In this document: piece by piece, positions 17,202-25,863 of the stretch | How the letters are laid out: the number at the start of each line of letters is the position of its first letter | Numbering within the stretch: position 1 is the stretch's first letter | Made by a program: the position numbers and the translations under genes | Assembly: GCA_036924855.1 (NCBI GenBank) | Contig: JBAGRP010000001.1 | Location: 434,001-498,000, forward strand | From: Nitrobacteraceae bacterium AZCC 2146 | GTDB taxonomy: Bacteria; Pseudomonadota; Alphaproteobacteria; Rhizobiales; Xanthobacteraceae | Length of the DNA: 64,000 nucleotides | Reading direction: 5' to 3' | The notes under the pieces: generated by a model | What the model saw: only the letters and a program-made list of their open reading frames with translations | Databases searched by the model: none | What the model was told of the DNA's origin: nothing

Positions 17202-19982
17202 TTATCCGTTCTTGCTTGCGCTCTTTTTCGCAACGGGTTTGGCAGTCTTCTTCGCCGGCGAGGGCTTCGCTGCGGAAGTTTTGGCCGTCACCGGCGCGCG
17301 CGCCTTGCTGGCGGCAGCACCTTCGGCCTTCGGCTTGACCGTGGCTTTCTTGGCTGCAGCCTTCTTCGGTGCAGCCTTCTTCACGGGCTTGCCGTCGGCA
17401 TCCGCCTTGGCCGGCTTCGCTGCAGTCTTTTTCGCGGGCGCCTTCTTCGCACCGCGCTTCGGCTTGCCGCCGCCCTTGGCGGCGCGCTCGTCGATCAGCG
17501 CGATGGCTTCTTCCAGCGTGATGGTTTCCTGCGTCTTGTCGCTTGGGATTGTGGCGTTGACACCGCCGGCGGTGACATAGGCGCCGTAGCGTCCGCCCTT
17601 CACGGCGACGCCGCCCAGGGTGGGATGCTCGCCGAGCGGCTTGCCGGGATCGGCACCGAAGCGGCGGCCGCTCGGGCCCTTCAGGATCTTCTCGGCGATC
17701 AGCGTCACCGCGCGGTTGAGCCCGATGTCGAACACCTCGTCGCCGGCCTCAAGGCTGGCATAGGTTTTCTCGTGGCGCACGAACGGCCCAAAGCGGCCAA
17801 GGCCTGCGGTGATCGGCTCGCCGGTCTCCGGGTGCTTGCCGACCTCGCGCGGTAGCGACAATAGCTTCAGCGCCAGATCGAGTTCAACGTCGCTGGGTGA
17901 AGTGTTCTTCGGAATGCCGGCGCGTTTCGGTTTTTCGCCTTCGCCGTAATCCTTGGCGTCGCCGAGCTGGATGTAGGGACCGAACCGTCCGGCCTTCACC
18001 GCGACGTCGCGATCGGTCAGCGGATCCTTGCCGAGAATGCGATCGGCGCTGGCGCCGCTGTCGGCCGCGAGCGGACGGGTGTAGCGGCATTCCGGATAGT
18101 TCGAGCAGCCGACGAAGGCGCCGAACTTGCCGGCCTTCAGGTTGAGTTTGCCGGTGCCGCAGGTCGGGCACTGCCGGGGATCGCCGCCGTCTTCGCGCGG
18201 CGCATAGATGTGCGGGCCGAGCATGTCGTCGAGCGCATCCAGCACCTGGGTGACGCGGAGATCCTTGATCTCGTTGACGGCGCCGATGAAGTCGATCCAG
18301 AAATCGCGCAGCACCTGCTGCCATGAGATTTCGTTGTTGGAAATCCGGTCGAGGTTCTCTTCCAGCGCCGCGGTGAAATCATATTCGACGTAGCGGGCGA
18401 AGAAGTTTTCCAGGAAGGCGACGACGACGCGGCCCTTGTCCTCGCCATGCAGGCGCTTCTTCTCGAGCCGGACATAGCCGCGGTCTTTCAGCACCTGCAG
18501 AATCGAGGCATAGGTCGAGGGCCGGCCGATGCTGAGTTCTTCCATCCGCTTCACCAATGATGCTTCCGAGAAGCGCGGCGGCGGTTCGGTGAAATGCTGG
18601 GTGACCGCGAGGTTCTCTTTCTTCAGCGCTTCGCCCTCGCTCATGGCGGGGAGGCGGCGGCTGTCCTCGTCGTCGGCATCGTCGTCGCGGCCTTCCTGAT
18701 AGACCGCGAGGAAACCATCGAACTTCACCACCTGGCCGGTGGCGCGCAATTCCAGCACGCGGGTACCGGCTTTCGCGGCGATGTCGACGGTGGTGCGCTC
18801 CATCTCCGCCGATTCCATCTGGCTGGCGATGGTGCGGATCCAGATCAGCTCATAGAGCCGCGACTGGTCGTTATCGAGCCGGCCGCGCAGGCTGGCGGGG
18901 CGGCGCGACATGTCGGTGGGACGGATCGCTTCATGCGCTTCCTGCGCATTCTTGGCTTTGGTCTGGTACTGCCGCGCGGTCTCCGGCACGTACTGCTTGC
19001 CGTAGTCTTCGCCGATGACCGAGCGTGCCTGCACGATCGCCGAATTGTCGATCTGCACGCCGTCGGTTCGCATATAGGTGATGAGACCGGTGGTCTCGCC
19101 GCCGATATCGATGCCTTCATAGAGACGCTGCGCGATCCGCATGGTGTGCGCGGGCGCGAAACCGAGCTTGCGGCTGGCTTCCTGTTGCAGCGTGGACGTG
19201 GTGAACGGCGCCTGCGGATTGCGGCGCGCAGGCTTGGCTTCGACGGTGGAGACCGAGAAGCTGGCGGCCTCGATCGCCTTCTTGAAATCCTCGGCTTCTG
19301 CGCCGGAGCCGATGTCGAGGCGCTGGATCTTTTTGCCATCGGCGCCGATCAGCCGCGCTTCGAAGCTTTCGCCGCGCGGCGTCGCCAGCGTGGTGACCAG
19401 CGACCAGTATTCGCGCGGGACGAATTTCTCGATTTCCAACTCGCGGTCGCAGACCAGCCGCAGCGCCACCGACTGCACGCGGCCGGCGGAGCGGGCACCG
19501 GGCAGCTTGCGCCACAGCACCGGGGAGAGCGTGAAGCCGACCAGATAGTCCAGCGCGCGGCGCGCCATATAGGCATCGACCAGCGCGCCATCGATCTGGC
19601 GCGGGTTCTTCATCGCTTCGGATACGGCTTGCTTGGTGATGGCGTTGAACACGACGCGCTCGATCTTGTGGTCCTTGAGCGCGCGCTTCTCCTTCAGCAC
19701 TTCAAGAACGTGCCAGGAGATCGCTTCACCCTCGCGATCAGGGTCGGTTGCGAGGATCAGCTTGTCGGCGCCCTTCAGCGCCTTGGCGATGTCGTTGAGC
19801 CGGCTGGCGGCCTTCGGATCGACTTCCCAGATCATCTGGAAATTGGCATCGGGATCGACCGATCCGTTCTTGGCGGGAAGGTCGCGAATATGGCCGAACG
19901 AGGCTAGCACCTCGTAGTCCGACCCCAGATACTTGTTGATCGTCTTGGCCTTGGATGGCGACTCGACAATGACGATATTCAT
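17202..19982 (-). CDS. topA: DNA topoisomerase I
   Basis: 926 residues. The Toprim domain is at the N-terminus (MNIVIVESPSKAKTINKYLG, LATDPDREGEAISWH at residues 77-90), the active-site tyrosine is Y303 in GLITYMRTDGVQ, and a single C4 zinc ribbon (CPTCGTGKL...GCSNYPEC) is followed by several Toprim C-terminal repeats (KAGRFGPYIQLGD, GRFGPFVRHEKTY, KGGRYGAYVTAGG). The last ~90 residues are a Lys/Ala/Pro tail like those of many alphaproteobacterial TopA proteins. It relaxes negative supercoils by single-strand passage. It is the first gene of topA-rnr-DUF983-nudix. dprA, often its upstream neighbour, is 7.3 kb away here. Confidence 0.97.
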   Translation of the reverse strand: MNIVIVESPSKAKTINKYLGSDYEVLASFGHIRDLPAKNGSVDPDANFQMIWEVDPKAASRLNDIAKALKGADKLILATDPDREGEAISWHVLEVLKEKRALKDHKIERVVFNAITKQAVSEAMKNPRQIDGALVDAYMARRALDYLVGFTLSPVLWRKLPGARSAGRVQSVALRLVCDRELEIEKFVPREYWSLVTTLATPRGESFEARLIGADGKKIQRLDIGSGAEAEDFKKAIEAASFSVSTVEAKPARRNPQAPFTTSTLQQEASRKLGFAPAHTMRIAQRLYEGIDIGGETTGLITYMRTDGVQIDNSAIVQARSVIGEDYGKQYVPETARQYQTKAKNAQEAHEAIRPTDMSRRPASLRGRLDNDQSRLYELIWIRTIASQMESAEMERTTVDIAAKAGTRVLELRATGQVVKFDGFLAVYQEGRDDDADDEDSRRLPAMSEGEALKKENLAVTQHFTEPPPRFSEASLVKRMEELSIGRPSTYASILQVLKDRGYVRLEKKRLHGEDKGRVVVAFLENFFARYVEYDFTAALEENLDRISNNEISWQQVLRDFWIDFIGAVNEIKDLRVTQVLDALDDMLGPHIYAPREDGGDPRQCPTCGTGKLNLKAGKFGAFVGCSNYPECRYTRPLAADSGASADRILGKDPLTDRDVAVKAGRFGPYIQLGDAKDYGEGEKPKRAGIPKNTSPSDVELDLALKLLSLPREVGKHPETGEPITAGLGRFGPFVRHEKTYASLEAGDEVFDIGLNRAVTLIAEKILKGPSGRRFGADPGKPLGEHPTLGGVAVKGGRYGAYVTAGGVNATIPSDKTQETITLEEAIALIDERAAKGGGKPKRGAKKAPAKKTAAKPAKADADGKPVKKAAPKKAAAKKATVKPKAEGAAASKARAPVTAKTSAAKPSPAKKTAKPVAKKSASKNG

Positions 19983-20216
19983 GTCATTCCAATAGCTTAA
20001 GGGAGAAATACGGGCCGGTTTCGCGAGAGTCGCGTCGGCCGTTTCGCGGCGAACATGGGTGCGAAGGGGGCCCGTGTCAAATCTTGATCTGTTGATCGCA
20101 GTGGCAGCCGGCTTGGGTTGATGTATTAAAAGTTGTATTTTACATCTTATGGTTGTAATTGCCCGATGACTTATTATAGGCTGAAGTCGGTCGCAAGAGC
20201 CCCGCCGCTGGAAGGA

Positions 20217-20444
20217 ATGGTAATGCCGTCACCACCTGGGAGCCATCGTTCGCCTGGCGACGATCCGCCCGGAGACGGCGGACCGGAGGAGGCGGCGCAC
20301 TATATAAAGAGTGCGCTCTCAGACCTGTCGCGAATGGCGCGACGCCATGGCCACGACATGCTCGGCTATCTCCTCGACATGGCCCATATGGAAGCCGAGG
20401 AAATCGTCCGGCTTCGCGGCAAGCGCCATTCCTCACGCCACTGA
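20217..20444 (+). CDS. Small conserved-type hypothetical protein
   Basis: 75 residues from the ATG at 20217, preceded by GGAAGGA; ATG 20223 is equally possible. A Pro/Gly-rich N-terminus is followed by an amphipathic helix, EEAAHYIKSALSDLSRMARR and LDMAHMEAEEIVRL. Small proteins with an ARRH...LGYLLDMA.MEAEE helix seem recurrent in Bradyrhizobium-like genomes, but I cannot name a function. The 3' end overlaps the end of the convergent HxlR gene by 12 bp. The 230 bp upstream is AT-rich compared with the surroundings. Confidence 0.6.
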   Translation: MVMPSPPGSHRSPGDDPPGDGGPEEAAHYIKSALSDLSRMARRHGHDMLGYLLDMAHMEAEEIVRLRGKRHSSRH

Positions 20445-20888
20445 CACGACCGGCTTGATCTCGGTGTCGCCGGAGCCGAGCAGCCGGCCATCAGCGGCGT
20501 GCAATTCCAGCTTGCTTACCCGCTTGCCGGTCTTGCGATCGACCATAATGTTGGTGGGCTCGCCCGGTGCGAAGGCAAAGTCCTCGCCCCATTGTCGCAG
20601 CGCCACCATGATCGGAAACACCGCGCGGCCCTTCGGCGTCAGCACATAGTCCTGATAGGCGCTGCCGTTCGACGCCGGCTCCATCTGCAAGATGCCATCG
20701 GCCACCAGCGCCCGCAGCCGTGCTGCCAGGATGTTCCTCGCCAGGCCAAGATCCTTCTGGAACTCGCTGAAGCGGCGCAGCCCCATCATGGCGTCACGGA
20801 TGATCAGCATCGACCAGCAATCTCCGATCGCTTCCATCGATCGGGCGATCGGGCATGCATTGTCTTTCAGGCTGGCGCGCTTCGCCAT
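20433..20888 (-). CDS. HxlR-family transcriptional regulator
   Basis: 151 residues from MAKRASLKDNACPIARSMEA. It has the HxlR winged helix: N-terminal Cys (C12) in the NACPIARSMEAIGDCWSMLIIRDAMMG block, then RRFSEFQKDLGLARNILAARLRALVADGIL and YVLTPKGRAVFPIM. A C-terminal extension (TNIMVDRKTGKRVSKLELHAADG) occurs in a common subgroup. HxlR regulators respond to aldehydes, quinones or redox stress, often through the Cys. It is divergent from the SDR at 21016 with a perfect inverted repeat in the spacer, so that SDR is the probable target. Confidence 0.9.
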   Translation of the reverse strand: MAKRASLKDNACPIARSMEAIGDCWSMLIIRDAMMGLRRFSEFQKDLGLARNILAARLRALVADGILQMEPASNGSAYQDYVLTPKGRAVFPIMVALRQWGEDFAFAPGEPTNIMVDRKTGKRVSKLELHAADGRLLGSGDTEIKPVVSVA

Positions 20889-20936
20889 GGTGACTCTCCC
20901 GCCGCCAACACGAATTCGTGGGCCGGCCAACAAGGT

Positions 20937-20991
20937 GGTTGCAATATAAAACCATTCGCTCTAAATGGCAATACGGTTGCAAAAAGCAACC
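20937..20991. promoter_or_regulatory. Candidate HxlR operator region
   Basis: GGTTGC-AAAAA-GCAACC (20975-20991) is a perfect 6-bp inverted repeat, and a further GGTTGCAA half-site lies at 20937-20944 with AACC at 20950-20953. Both are within the 127-bp HxlR/SDR divergent spacer, the 17-mer being 24 bp upstream of the SDR start. Assignment to HxlR is by position. Confidence 0.5.
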
Positions 20992-21015
20992 AGATGAATT
21001 TGGCAGGAGATCATC

Positions 21016-21789
21016 ATGCGTTTAGCGAACAAGACGGCCCTCATCACCGGCGGCAACAGTGGCATTGGCCTCACCACGGCACGGCTGTTTGTGGCGGAGG
21101 GCGCCAAGGTCGCCATCACCGGCCGCGACAAGGCCAAGCTGGAAGCCGCAGCCAAGGAACTGGGACCGGATGTGCTGGCGATCGTCGCCGATGCGACAGA
21201 TATAGCCGCCACCGAGAGCGCCGTCGCGAAGGCCGTGGCAAAATTCGGCAAGCTCGACATCGTGTTCGCCAATGCCGGCATCAGCGCCGGAACGCCGGTC
21301 GGCGGCACCGCGCTCGAAACCTTTGAGGCGGTGCTGAAAACCAACGTCACCGCGGTGTTCTTCACCGTGCAGGCGGCCGTTCCGCATCTCAACGATGGCG
21401 CCTCGATCATCCTCAACGGCTCGGTGATCTCGGTGCTCGGCAATCCCGGCTATGCGGCTTATGCGGCCAGCAAGGCCGGCGTCCGCGCCATGGCGCGGGT
21501 GATGGCGTCGGAATTGTCGCCGCGCGGCATCCGCGTCAATGTGGTGTCGCCGGGCGGCACCAGCACGCCCATCTGGAATCGCAGCGCGCCGACGCCGGAA
21601 GCCATCGTCGCTCTGGAAGCGCGGATCTCGAAAACAATTCCGCTCGGTCGTTTCGGCAAGCCGGAAGAGGTCGCGAAAACCGTTCTGTTCCTGGCGTCCG
21701 ACGATGCGTCCAACATTCAAGGCGCGGAAATCTTCGTCGATGGCGGCGCGACAGCTTCTCCCGCCGGCGCCCCGGCGTTTCGCGGCTAG
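21016..21789 (+). CDS. Short-chain dehydrogenase/reductase (classical SDR)
   Basis: 257 residues. It has the cofactor loop GGNSGIG, FANAGIS, catalytic Ser in NGSVISVLGNPG, the YAASK Tyr-Lys pair and the C-terminal ASNIQGAEIFVDGGATAS. GGAGATCATC provides a ribosome-binding site. It is a probable NAD(P)-dependent oxidoreductase acting on a small carbonyl or alcohol, controlled by the divergent HxlR regulator. It is close in sequence style to the SDR at 12821 but clearly distinct. Confidence 0.92.
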   Translation: MRLANKTALITGGNSGIGLTTARLFVAEGAKVAITGRDKAKLEAAAKELGPDVLAIVADATDIAATESAVAKAVAKFGKLDIVFANAGISAGTPVGGTALETFEAVLKTNVTAVFFTVQAAVPHLNDGASIILNGSVISVLGNPGYAAYAASKAGVRAMARVMASELSPRGIRVNVVSPGGTSTPIWNRSAPTPEAIVALEARISKTIPLGRFGKPEEVAKTVLFLASDDASNIQGAEIFVDGGATASPAGAPAFRG

Positions 21790-21964
21790 CTAACAGCCAC
21801 CATCCTGATATGGGCGCCAGTGCTTGGCTTCATGACGAAAAGTTGTGAGGCGAGGTGCTGGCAGCCATCGGCTGTATTTTCGATTTCTGCGTCAGCACGC
21901 TGAACCAACAGGCGTTTTGCTCAGACCCTTTTGGGCGGGCGGGGAGCTCGCACGGGAGCCGGTC

Positions 21965-22120
21965 ATGACAAAAGTCACACGTATTGCCGCGCCTGCTGAA
22001 GTATCTGCTGTTACTGAAAGCCATCCGCTTGTCACCATCACGCTGTTCTGCGCCATCGGATTGCTGGTGTCGTTGAGCGTGTTGCTGCTCGATAAATATT
22101 TGCCCGGCGAGTGGTTCTAG
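21965..22120 (+). CDS. Small single-pass membrane protein
   Basis: 51 residues, MTKVTRIAAPAEVSAVTESH then a hydrophobic helix (about residues 22-42, LVTITLFCAIGLLVSLSVLLL) and DKYLPGEWF. GGGAGC lies eight bases upstream of the ATG. The sequence is typical of a real small inner-membrane protein with the C-terminus outside or in the periplasm. I recognise no family. It stands alone between the SDR and azoR genes. Confidence 0.55.
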   Translation: MTKVTRIAAPAEVSAVTESHPLVTITLFCAIGLLVSLSVLLLDKYLPGEWF

Positions 22121-22181
22121 GCTGCCATCGGAACTTGAACCGGCGTACCGGTTCAAGATTGTCGTAGACGTTGCAGAGAGC

Positions 22182-22790
22182 TTACGCGGCGCGCAAATCC
22201 GTCGCGGCCTGCAACGCACCGGCGACAGCCTTTTCGCGCAGCTCCGGTCCCATCTGGATGCCATCGGCGACAATGATCTCAGGGTTCGTGATGCCGATGA
22301 AGCCGAACACCCAGCGTAGATAGGTTTCGAGATGCTCGCCGGCTGCCGTCGGCATGTCGGCACCGTAGAAACCGCCGCGCGAGATCGCAATGATCACACG
22401 CTTGCCGCCGGCGAGGCCTTCGACGCCGCTGGCGCTGTACTGAAACGTCTTGCCGGCCACCAGGATGCGGTCGATCCAGGCCTTGAGCTGGCTCGGAATC
22501 GTGAAATTATACATCGGCGCACCGATCACCACGACATCCGCGGCCAAAAACTCTTCCAGCACGGCCTGGCCGGCGGCGAGATCGGGCTGCAGGGCCGCTT
22601 CTGGCGCGGCGCCTTGCGCGGCGGCGAGGTGCGAGCCGGACAGATGCGCCAGCGGCGTGGTGGTGAGGTCGCGATAGGTAATGCCGAGGCCGGGCGTCGC
22701 CTTGGCGAGGCGATCGACAATCGCGGCGGAGACCTGCCGGCTGACGGAGTGCGGGCCGAGCACGCTGGAATCGATGTGGAGCAGTTTCAT
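22182..22790 (-). CDS. azoR: FMN-dependent NADH-azoreductase
   Basis: 202 residues from [21 protein letters not shown]; the frame is open upstream but homology begins here. The flavodoxin-like fold shows the FMN phosphate loop ([12 protein letters not shown]), [30 protein letters not shown] and [10 protein letters not shown]. AzoR enzymes reduce azo compounds and, more physiologically, quinones with NADH by two-electron transfer, which protects against thiol and quinone stress. It is divergent from an HxlR regulator with 39 bp between the start codons, the arrangement of known HxlR/YodB-azoR pairs. Confidence 0.92.
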   Translation of the reverse strand: MKLLHIDSSVLGPHSVSRQVSAAIVDRLAKATPGLGITYRDLTTTPLAHLSGSHLAAAQGAAPEAALQPDLAAGQAVLEEFLAADVVVIGAPMYNFTIPSQLKAWIDRILVAGKTFQYSASGVEGLAGGKRVIIAISRGGFYGADMPTAAGEHLETYLRWVFGFIGITNPEIIVADGIQMGPELREKAVAGALQAATDLRAA

Positions 22791-22792
22791 GT

Positions 22793-22840
22793 CAGTCACC
22801 TTGTGGTATATGTTTGTAACTGACGCTATATGAGTGACTG
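22793..22840. promoter_or_regulatory. azoR / HxlR divergent promoter with inverted and direct repeats
   Basis: CAGTCAC (22793-22799) is the reverse complement of GTGACTG (22834-22840), and TATATG is repeated directly at 22807-22812 and 22827-22832, exactly 20 bp apart (two helical turns). All lie in the short spacer, the last half-site overlapping the HxlR start. This fits a site through which HxlR represses both genes. Confidence 0.45.
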
Positions 22841-23270
22841 TCCTCGAACCCCGCAAGAAGGCACTTTTTTGAAACCCGAGCACACCGATGTGCCTGTTCT
22901 GGCTCCTGGAGAGCATCAGGGAAGCGACTGCCGTGGCGTCGCCTCGGTGCTGTCGCGGGTCGGCGACAAGTGGAGCGTTCTGGTCATCATGCTGCTGAAC
23001 GACGGCCCGCACCGCTTCAACGAGCTCAAACGCATGATCGGCGGCATCTCTCAGCGGATGCTGACGCTGACCTTGCGCGGCCTCGAGCGCGACGGACTGG
23101 TGACGCGCACCGTGTTTCCGACCATCCCGCCGCGCGTGGATTACGAGCTCACCGATCTCGGGCGCGGCCTGTCCGAGCCGGTCAAAGCGCTGGGCTCATG
23201 GGCGTTCGAACACCTCCCCGAGATCGAAGGCGCACGGCAGGAATTCGACAGCCGCAACGAGAGCGATTGA
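22830..23270 (+). CDS. HxlR-family transcriptional regulator
   Basis: 146 residues. The HxlR winged helix runs from [61 protein letters not shown] to [28 protein letters not shown]. Cys residues are at positions 4 and 34; the latter sits just before the first helix, where redox or quinone sensing Cys occur in this family (for example YodB/QorR types). It is divergent from azoR and presumably represses it until electrophiles appear. Its stop is only 8 bp before the CTAG where the stacked insertion sequences start. Confidence 0.92.
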   Translation: MSDCPRTPQEGTFLKPEHTDVPVLAPGEHQGSDCRGVASVLSRVGDKWSVLVIMLLNDGPHRFNELKRMIGGISQRMLTLTLRGLERDGLVTRTVFPTIPPRVDYELTDLGRGLSEPVKALGSWAFEHLPEIEGARQEFDSRNESD

Positions 23271-23282
23271 CGAGTTCGCTAG

Positions 23283-24723
23283 CACTACTTTGGCAATTTT
23301 TTAGCGGCGGCGAGTTTTTGGGATTCCCAAGAGAAGGTTTGCGTGATTCATGGGAGGTCGGCTGGCGGAGGGCCGATCTATGGACGTGGACTGGCAAGTT
23401 GATCTTGATCGCTGGCTTGCGCCGTTTGTCGCGGCGCTGCGGCACAAGACGCGGGCCCGGATGTGCCCTCTCTATGTCGCGGGTTTGATTGGTCCAGGAG
23501 ACCGCAAGAGTGTTCAGCCGATGGCAGCACGCGCCAGCGGTGTCGGTTACGATCAGCTCCATCATTTCGTCGCTGCCGGAGTTTGGGACACTGCTCCACT
23601 CGAGGCTGCCCTGCTGAAGGAGGCAGATAGATTGGTTGGCGATGATGCAGGTTTTCTTGTCATAGATGATACGGCGTTGCCCAAGAAGGGACGTCACTCG
23701 ATTGGCGTCGCGCCACAATATGCCTCGTCGCTCGGAAAGACTGCCAACTGTCAGTCGCTGGTTTCGCTAACGTTGGCGTCGCGGGAGGTGCCGGTGATGG
23801 TGGGCCTGCGGCTGTTCCTGCCCGAGAGTTGGACAAATGATCCTGAGCGCATGGCGCGGGCCCGTGTGCCGAAGGATAGACAGACTGCTCTGACAAAGCC
23901 GGAGATTGCCATCGAGGAGATCGACCGCGTCATCGCCTCCGGTGCGCGTTTCGGCTATGTGCTTGCCGATGCAGGGTACGGCTCCAGCGGGCCTTTCCGT
24001 CAGGCTCTGAGCGAACGCGGTCTGCTGTGGGCGGTGGGTCTGTCGCGGCGCCAGAACGTCTATCCCGCCGACATTGCCCTGATCTTCCCCGTCGCGAAGA
24101 CCGGAAAGCCCCGCAAATACCACATCCCTGATCAGCCGCCGGTCTCTGCTGAAGCGTTATTGGCTGAAGGCAAATGGCAAAGGGTCAGTTGGCGGCGGGG
24201 CACCAAAGGTCGGCTGACATGTCTCTTCACTGCCCGCCGTGTCCGGGTTGCGGATGGCCATAAGCACCGGATGCTCAATAACCGTGTGCAGTGCATGCCT
24301 GGCGACGAGGTCTGGCTCGTCGGCGAGCGGCGATCGACCGGGGAGCAAAAATACTATGTGTCGAACCTGCCGGTCGATACCACCATCAAGACACTCGCGG
24401 CTACTATCAAAGCCAGATGGGTCTGTGAACAGGGCCACCAGCAGCTCAAGGAAGAGCTTGGGCTCGACCACTTCGAAGGAAGATCCTGGACCGGATTACA
24501 TCGACATGCCTTGATGACGATGATCGCCTACGCCTTCCTACAGTCCCGCCGCCTTAAAGCAGCGGGACGAAAAAAAAAGAATCTCGGGACCGCCACCACA
24601 ACCAAGCATGCCGGCCATCAGGCAAGCAATCCTCGACCTCTTCGCAAGACCTCCACCCCGACGATGCCCTCACTGTGACATGCTACTTGCAGATATCGCG
24701 AAGCCTAAAGTGCCAAAGTAGTG
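23283..24723 (+). mobile_element. IS701-family insertion sequence, copy A
   Basis: 1441 bp bounded by 13-bp perfect terminal inverted repeats, CACTACTTTGGCA (23283-23295) and TGCCAAAGTAGTG (24711-24723), and flanked by the 4-bp direct repeat CTAG (23279-23282 and 24724-24727), the YTAR-type target duplication known for this family. It encodes one DDE transposase on the plus strand. It abuts an IS630-family element on its right. Confidence 0.92.
23380..24678 (+). CDS. IS701-family DDE transposase (element A), probable frameshifted C-terminus
   Basis: 432 residues from the ATG at 23380, preceded by GGAGGG; an ATG at 23350 is in frame. The nuclease Asp residues sit in LVIDDTALPKKG and VLADAGYGSSGPFR, the Glu in QQLKEELGLDHFEGRSW. 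After the 9-A run 24570-24578 the frame gives a low-complexity tail ending at 24678. The +1 frame instead encodes GPPPQPSMPAIRQAILDLF...RRCPHC and stops at 24719-24721, inside the terminal inverted repeat. The same arrangement is in element B, so the functional product is probably made by slippage. It is about three-quarters identical to the element B transposase by eye. Confidence 0.88.
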   Translation: MDVDWQVDLDRWLAPFVAALRHKTRARMCPLYVAGLIGPGDRKSVQPMAARASGVGYDQLHHFVAAGVWDTAPLEAALLKEADRLVGDDAGFLVIDDTALPKKGRHSIGVAPQYASSLGKTANCQSLVSLTLASREVPVMVGLRLFLPESWTNDPERMARARVPKDRQTALTKPEIAIEEIDRVIASGARFGYVLADAGYGSSGPFRQALSERGLLWAVGLSRRQNVYPADIALIFPVAKTGKPRKYHIPDQPPVSAEALLAEGKWQRVSWRRGTKGRLTCLFTARRVRVADGHKHRMLNNRVQCMPGDEVWLVGERRSTGEQKYYVSNLPVDTTIKTLAATIKARWVCEQGHQQLKEELGLDHFEGRSWTGLHRHALMTMIAYAFLQSRRLKAAGRKKKNLGTATTTKHAGHQASNPRPLRKTSTPTMPSL

Positions 24724-25803
24724 CTAGTGGAGCGACTCTAACGCTTGTTTCCCACGTTTGACGGCGGCGAGGACGCGCTTTGGGTCGGCGGTCCAGACGA
24801 ATGGTTTGGGGTGGGCGTTTGTCTCTGCGACGAAGTGGTTGATGGCAATTTGCAGGTCAACGACGGATCGGAACACGCCTCGCTTCAGGCGACGGCGTGT
24901 GAGCTTGGCGAAGAAGCCTTCAACCGCATTGAGCCACGATGCGGAGGTCGGGGTGAAGTGGAACGTCCAACGGGGATGCCGGGCCAGCCATTGGCGTACC
25001 TTCGGATGCTTGTGGGTCGCATAGTTGTCGACGATGGCGTGGATGACTTTCCCTGCCGGGACCTGTTCCTCGATCGTGTTGAGGAATCGGATGAACTCCT
25101 GGTGGCGATGGCGCTGCATATTGCGGCCGATGACGGTGCCGTCGAGGATGTTGAGGGCAGCGAACAGCGTGGTGGTGCCATGGCGTTTGTAGTCGTGGGT
25201 CATCGTGCCGGCACGACCCGGCTTCATCGGCAACCCTGGCTGGGTGCGATCGAGCGCCTGGATCTGGCTCTTTTCGTCGACTGAGAGGACGACCGCATGG
25301 GCAGGAGGATCGACGTAAAGGCCGACGACGTCTTTGAGTTTCTCGGCGAACTTCGGATCGTTCGACAGCTTGAACGTGCGGATGCGATGCGGCGCGAGTT
25401 GATGGGCCTCAAGGATACGTTGCACCGAGCGCAGGCTCACCCCGGCGGCCTTCGCCAGCATCCGGCCGGTCCAGTGGGTTTCTTGTCCCGGCGGCGGCCC
25501 GAGCGCCAGGTCGACCACTCTCTGGACCGTGCTGGCCGGCAGGGGCTGCTTGCCGGGCTTGCGCGTTTTGTCGCGTGTCAGCCCGTCGACCCCCTCCGCC
25601 ATGAACCGCGCCTGCCATCGCCACACCACGGGCTTGGATTTGCCCGAGCGGCGCATGATCTCGGCGGTACCACAGCCTTCGGCAGTGGCAAGAATGATGT
25701 TGGCCCGCCACACGTACTTTTGCGCCGCGCTGCGATCCGAGACGATCGCCTCAAGTCGATGGCGGTCCGCTCGAGTGACGTTCACGACAATTCCTGCTCT
25801 CAT
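24724..25803 (-). CDS. IS630-family transposase
   Basis: 359 residues from the ATG at 25803; a GTG at the VNVTRADRHRLEAIV start is an alternative. It has an N-terminal helix-turn-helix region (GTAEIMRRSGKSKPVVWRWQARFMAEGVDGLTRDKTR) and a DDE domain with LSVDEKSQIQALDRTQPGLP, IVDNYATHKHPKVRQWL and SASWLNAVEGFFAKLTRRRL. This is a single uninterrupted frame of normal length, so it is probably functional. Its TAG stop coincides with the CTAG junction shared with IS701 copy A. Confidence 0.92.
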   Translation of the reverse strand: MRAGIVVNVTRADRHRLEAIVSDRSAAQKYVWRANIILATAEGCGTAEIMRRSGKSKPVVWRWQARFMAEGVDGLTRDKTRKPGKQPLPASTVQRVVDLALGPPPGQETHWTGRMLAKAAGVSLRSVQRILEAHQLAPHRIRTFKLSNDPKFAEKLKDVVGLYVDPPAHAVVLSVDEKSQIQALDRTQPGLPMKPGRAGTMTHDYKRHGTTTLFAALNILDGTVIGRNMQRHRHQEFIRFLNTIEEQVPAGKVIHAIVDNYATHKHPKVRQWLARHPRWTFHFTPTSASWLNAVEGFFAKLTRRRLKRGVFRSVVDLQIAINHFVAETNAHPKPFVWTADPKRVLAAVKRGKQALESLH

Positions 25804-25860
25804 GCAGAGAGATTGAACTGCTTCGCTCAATTTGGGAATCGTCTGAATGAATCAGACCAC
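24727..25860 (-). mobile_element. IS630-family insertion sequence
   Basis: 1134 bp lying between TA dinucleotides (24725-24726 and 25861-25862), the IS630/Tc1 target duplication. The ends are GTGGAGCGACTC... and the reverse complement of ...GAATCAGACCAC; aligned over 27 bases they agree at 15, including GTGG and an inner TTCCC. One transposase fills the element on the minus strand. Since the element begins with G and ends with C, insertion at the TA of CTAG leaves a CTAG at both junctions. Confidence 0.85.
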
Positions 25861-25863
25861 TAG

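Noticed and set aside
15697..17580. Long open frame antisense to rnr and the end of topA
   Set aside because: Same cause; the opposite strand has complete RNase R and TopA domains.
24570..24678. Simple inactivating frameshift in transposase A
   Set aside because: The same layout occurs in element B with a different A-run length and mostly synonymous differences in the +1 frame; decay would not keep this.
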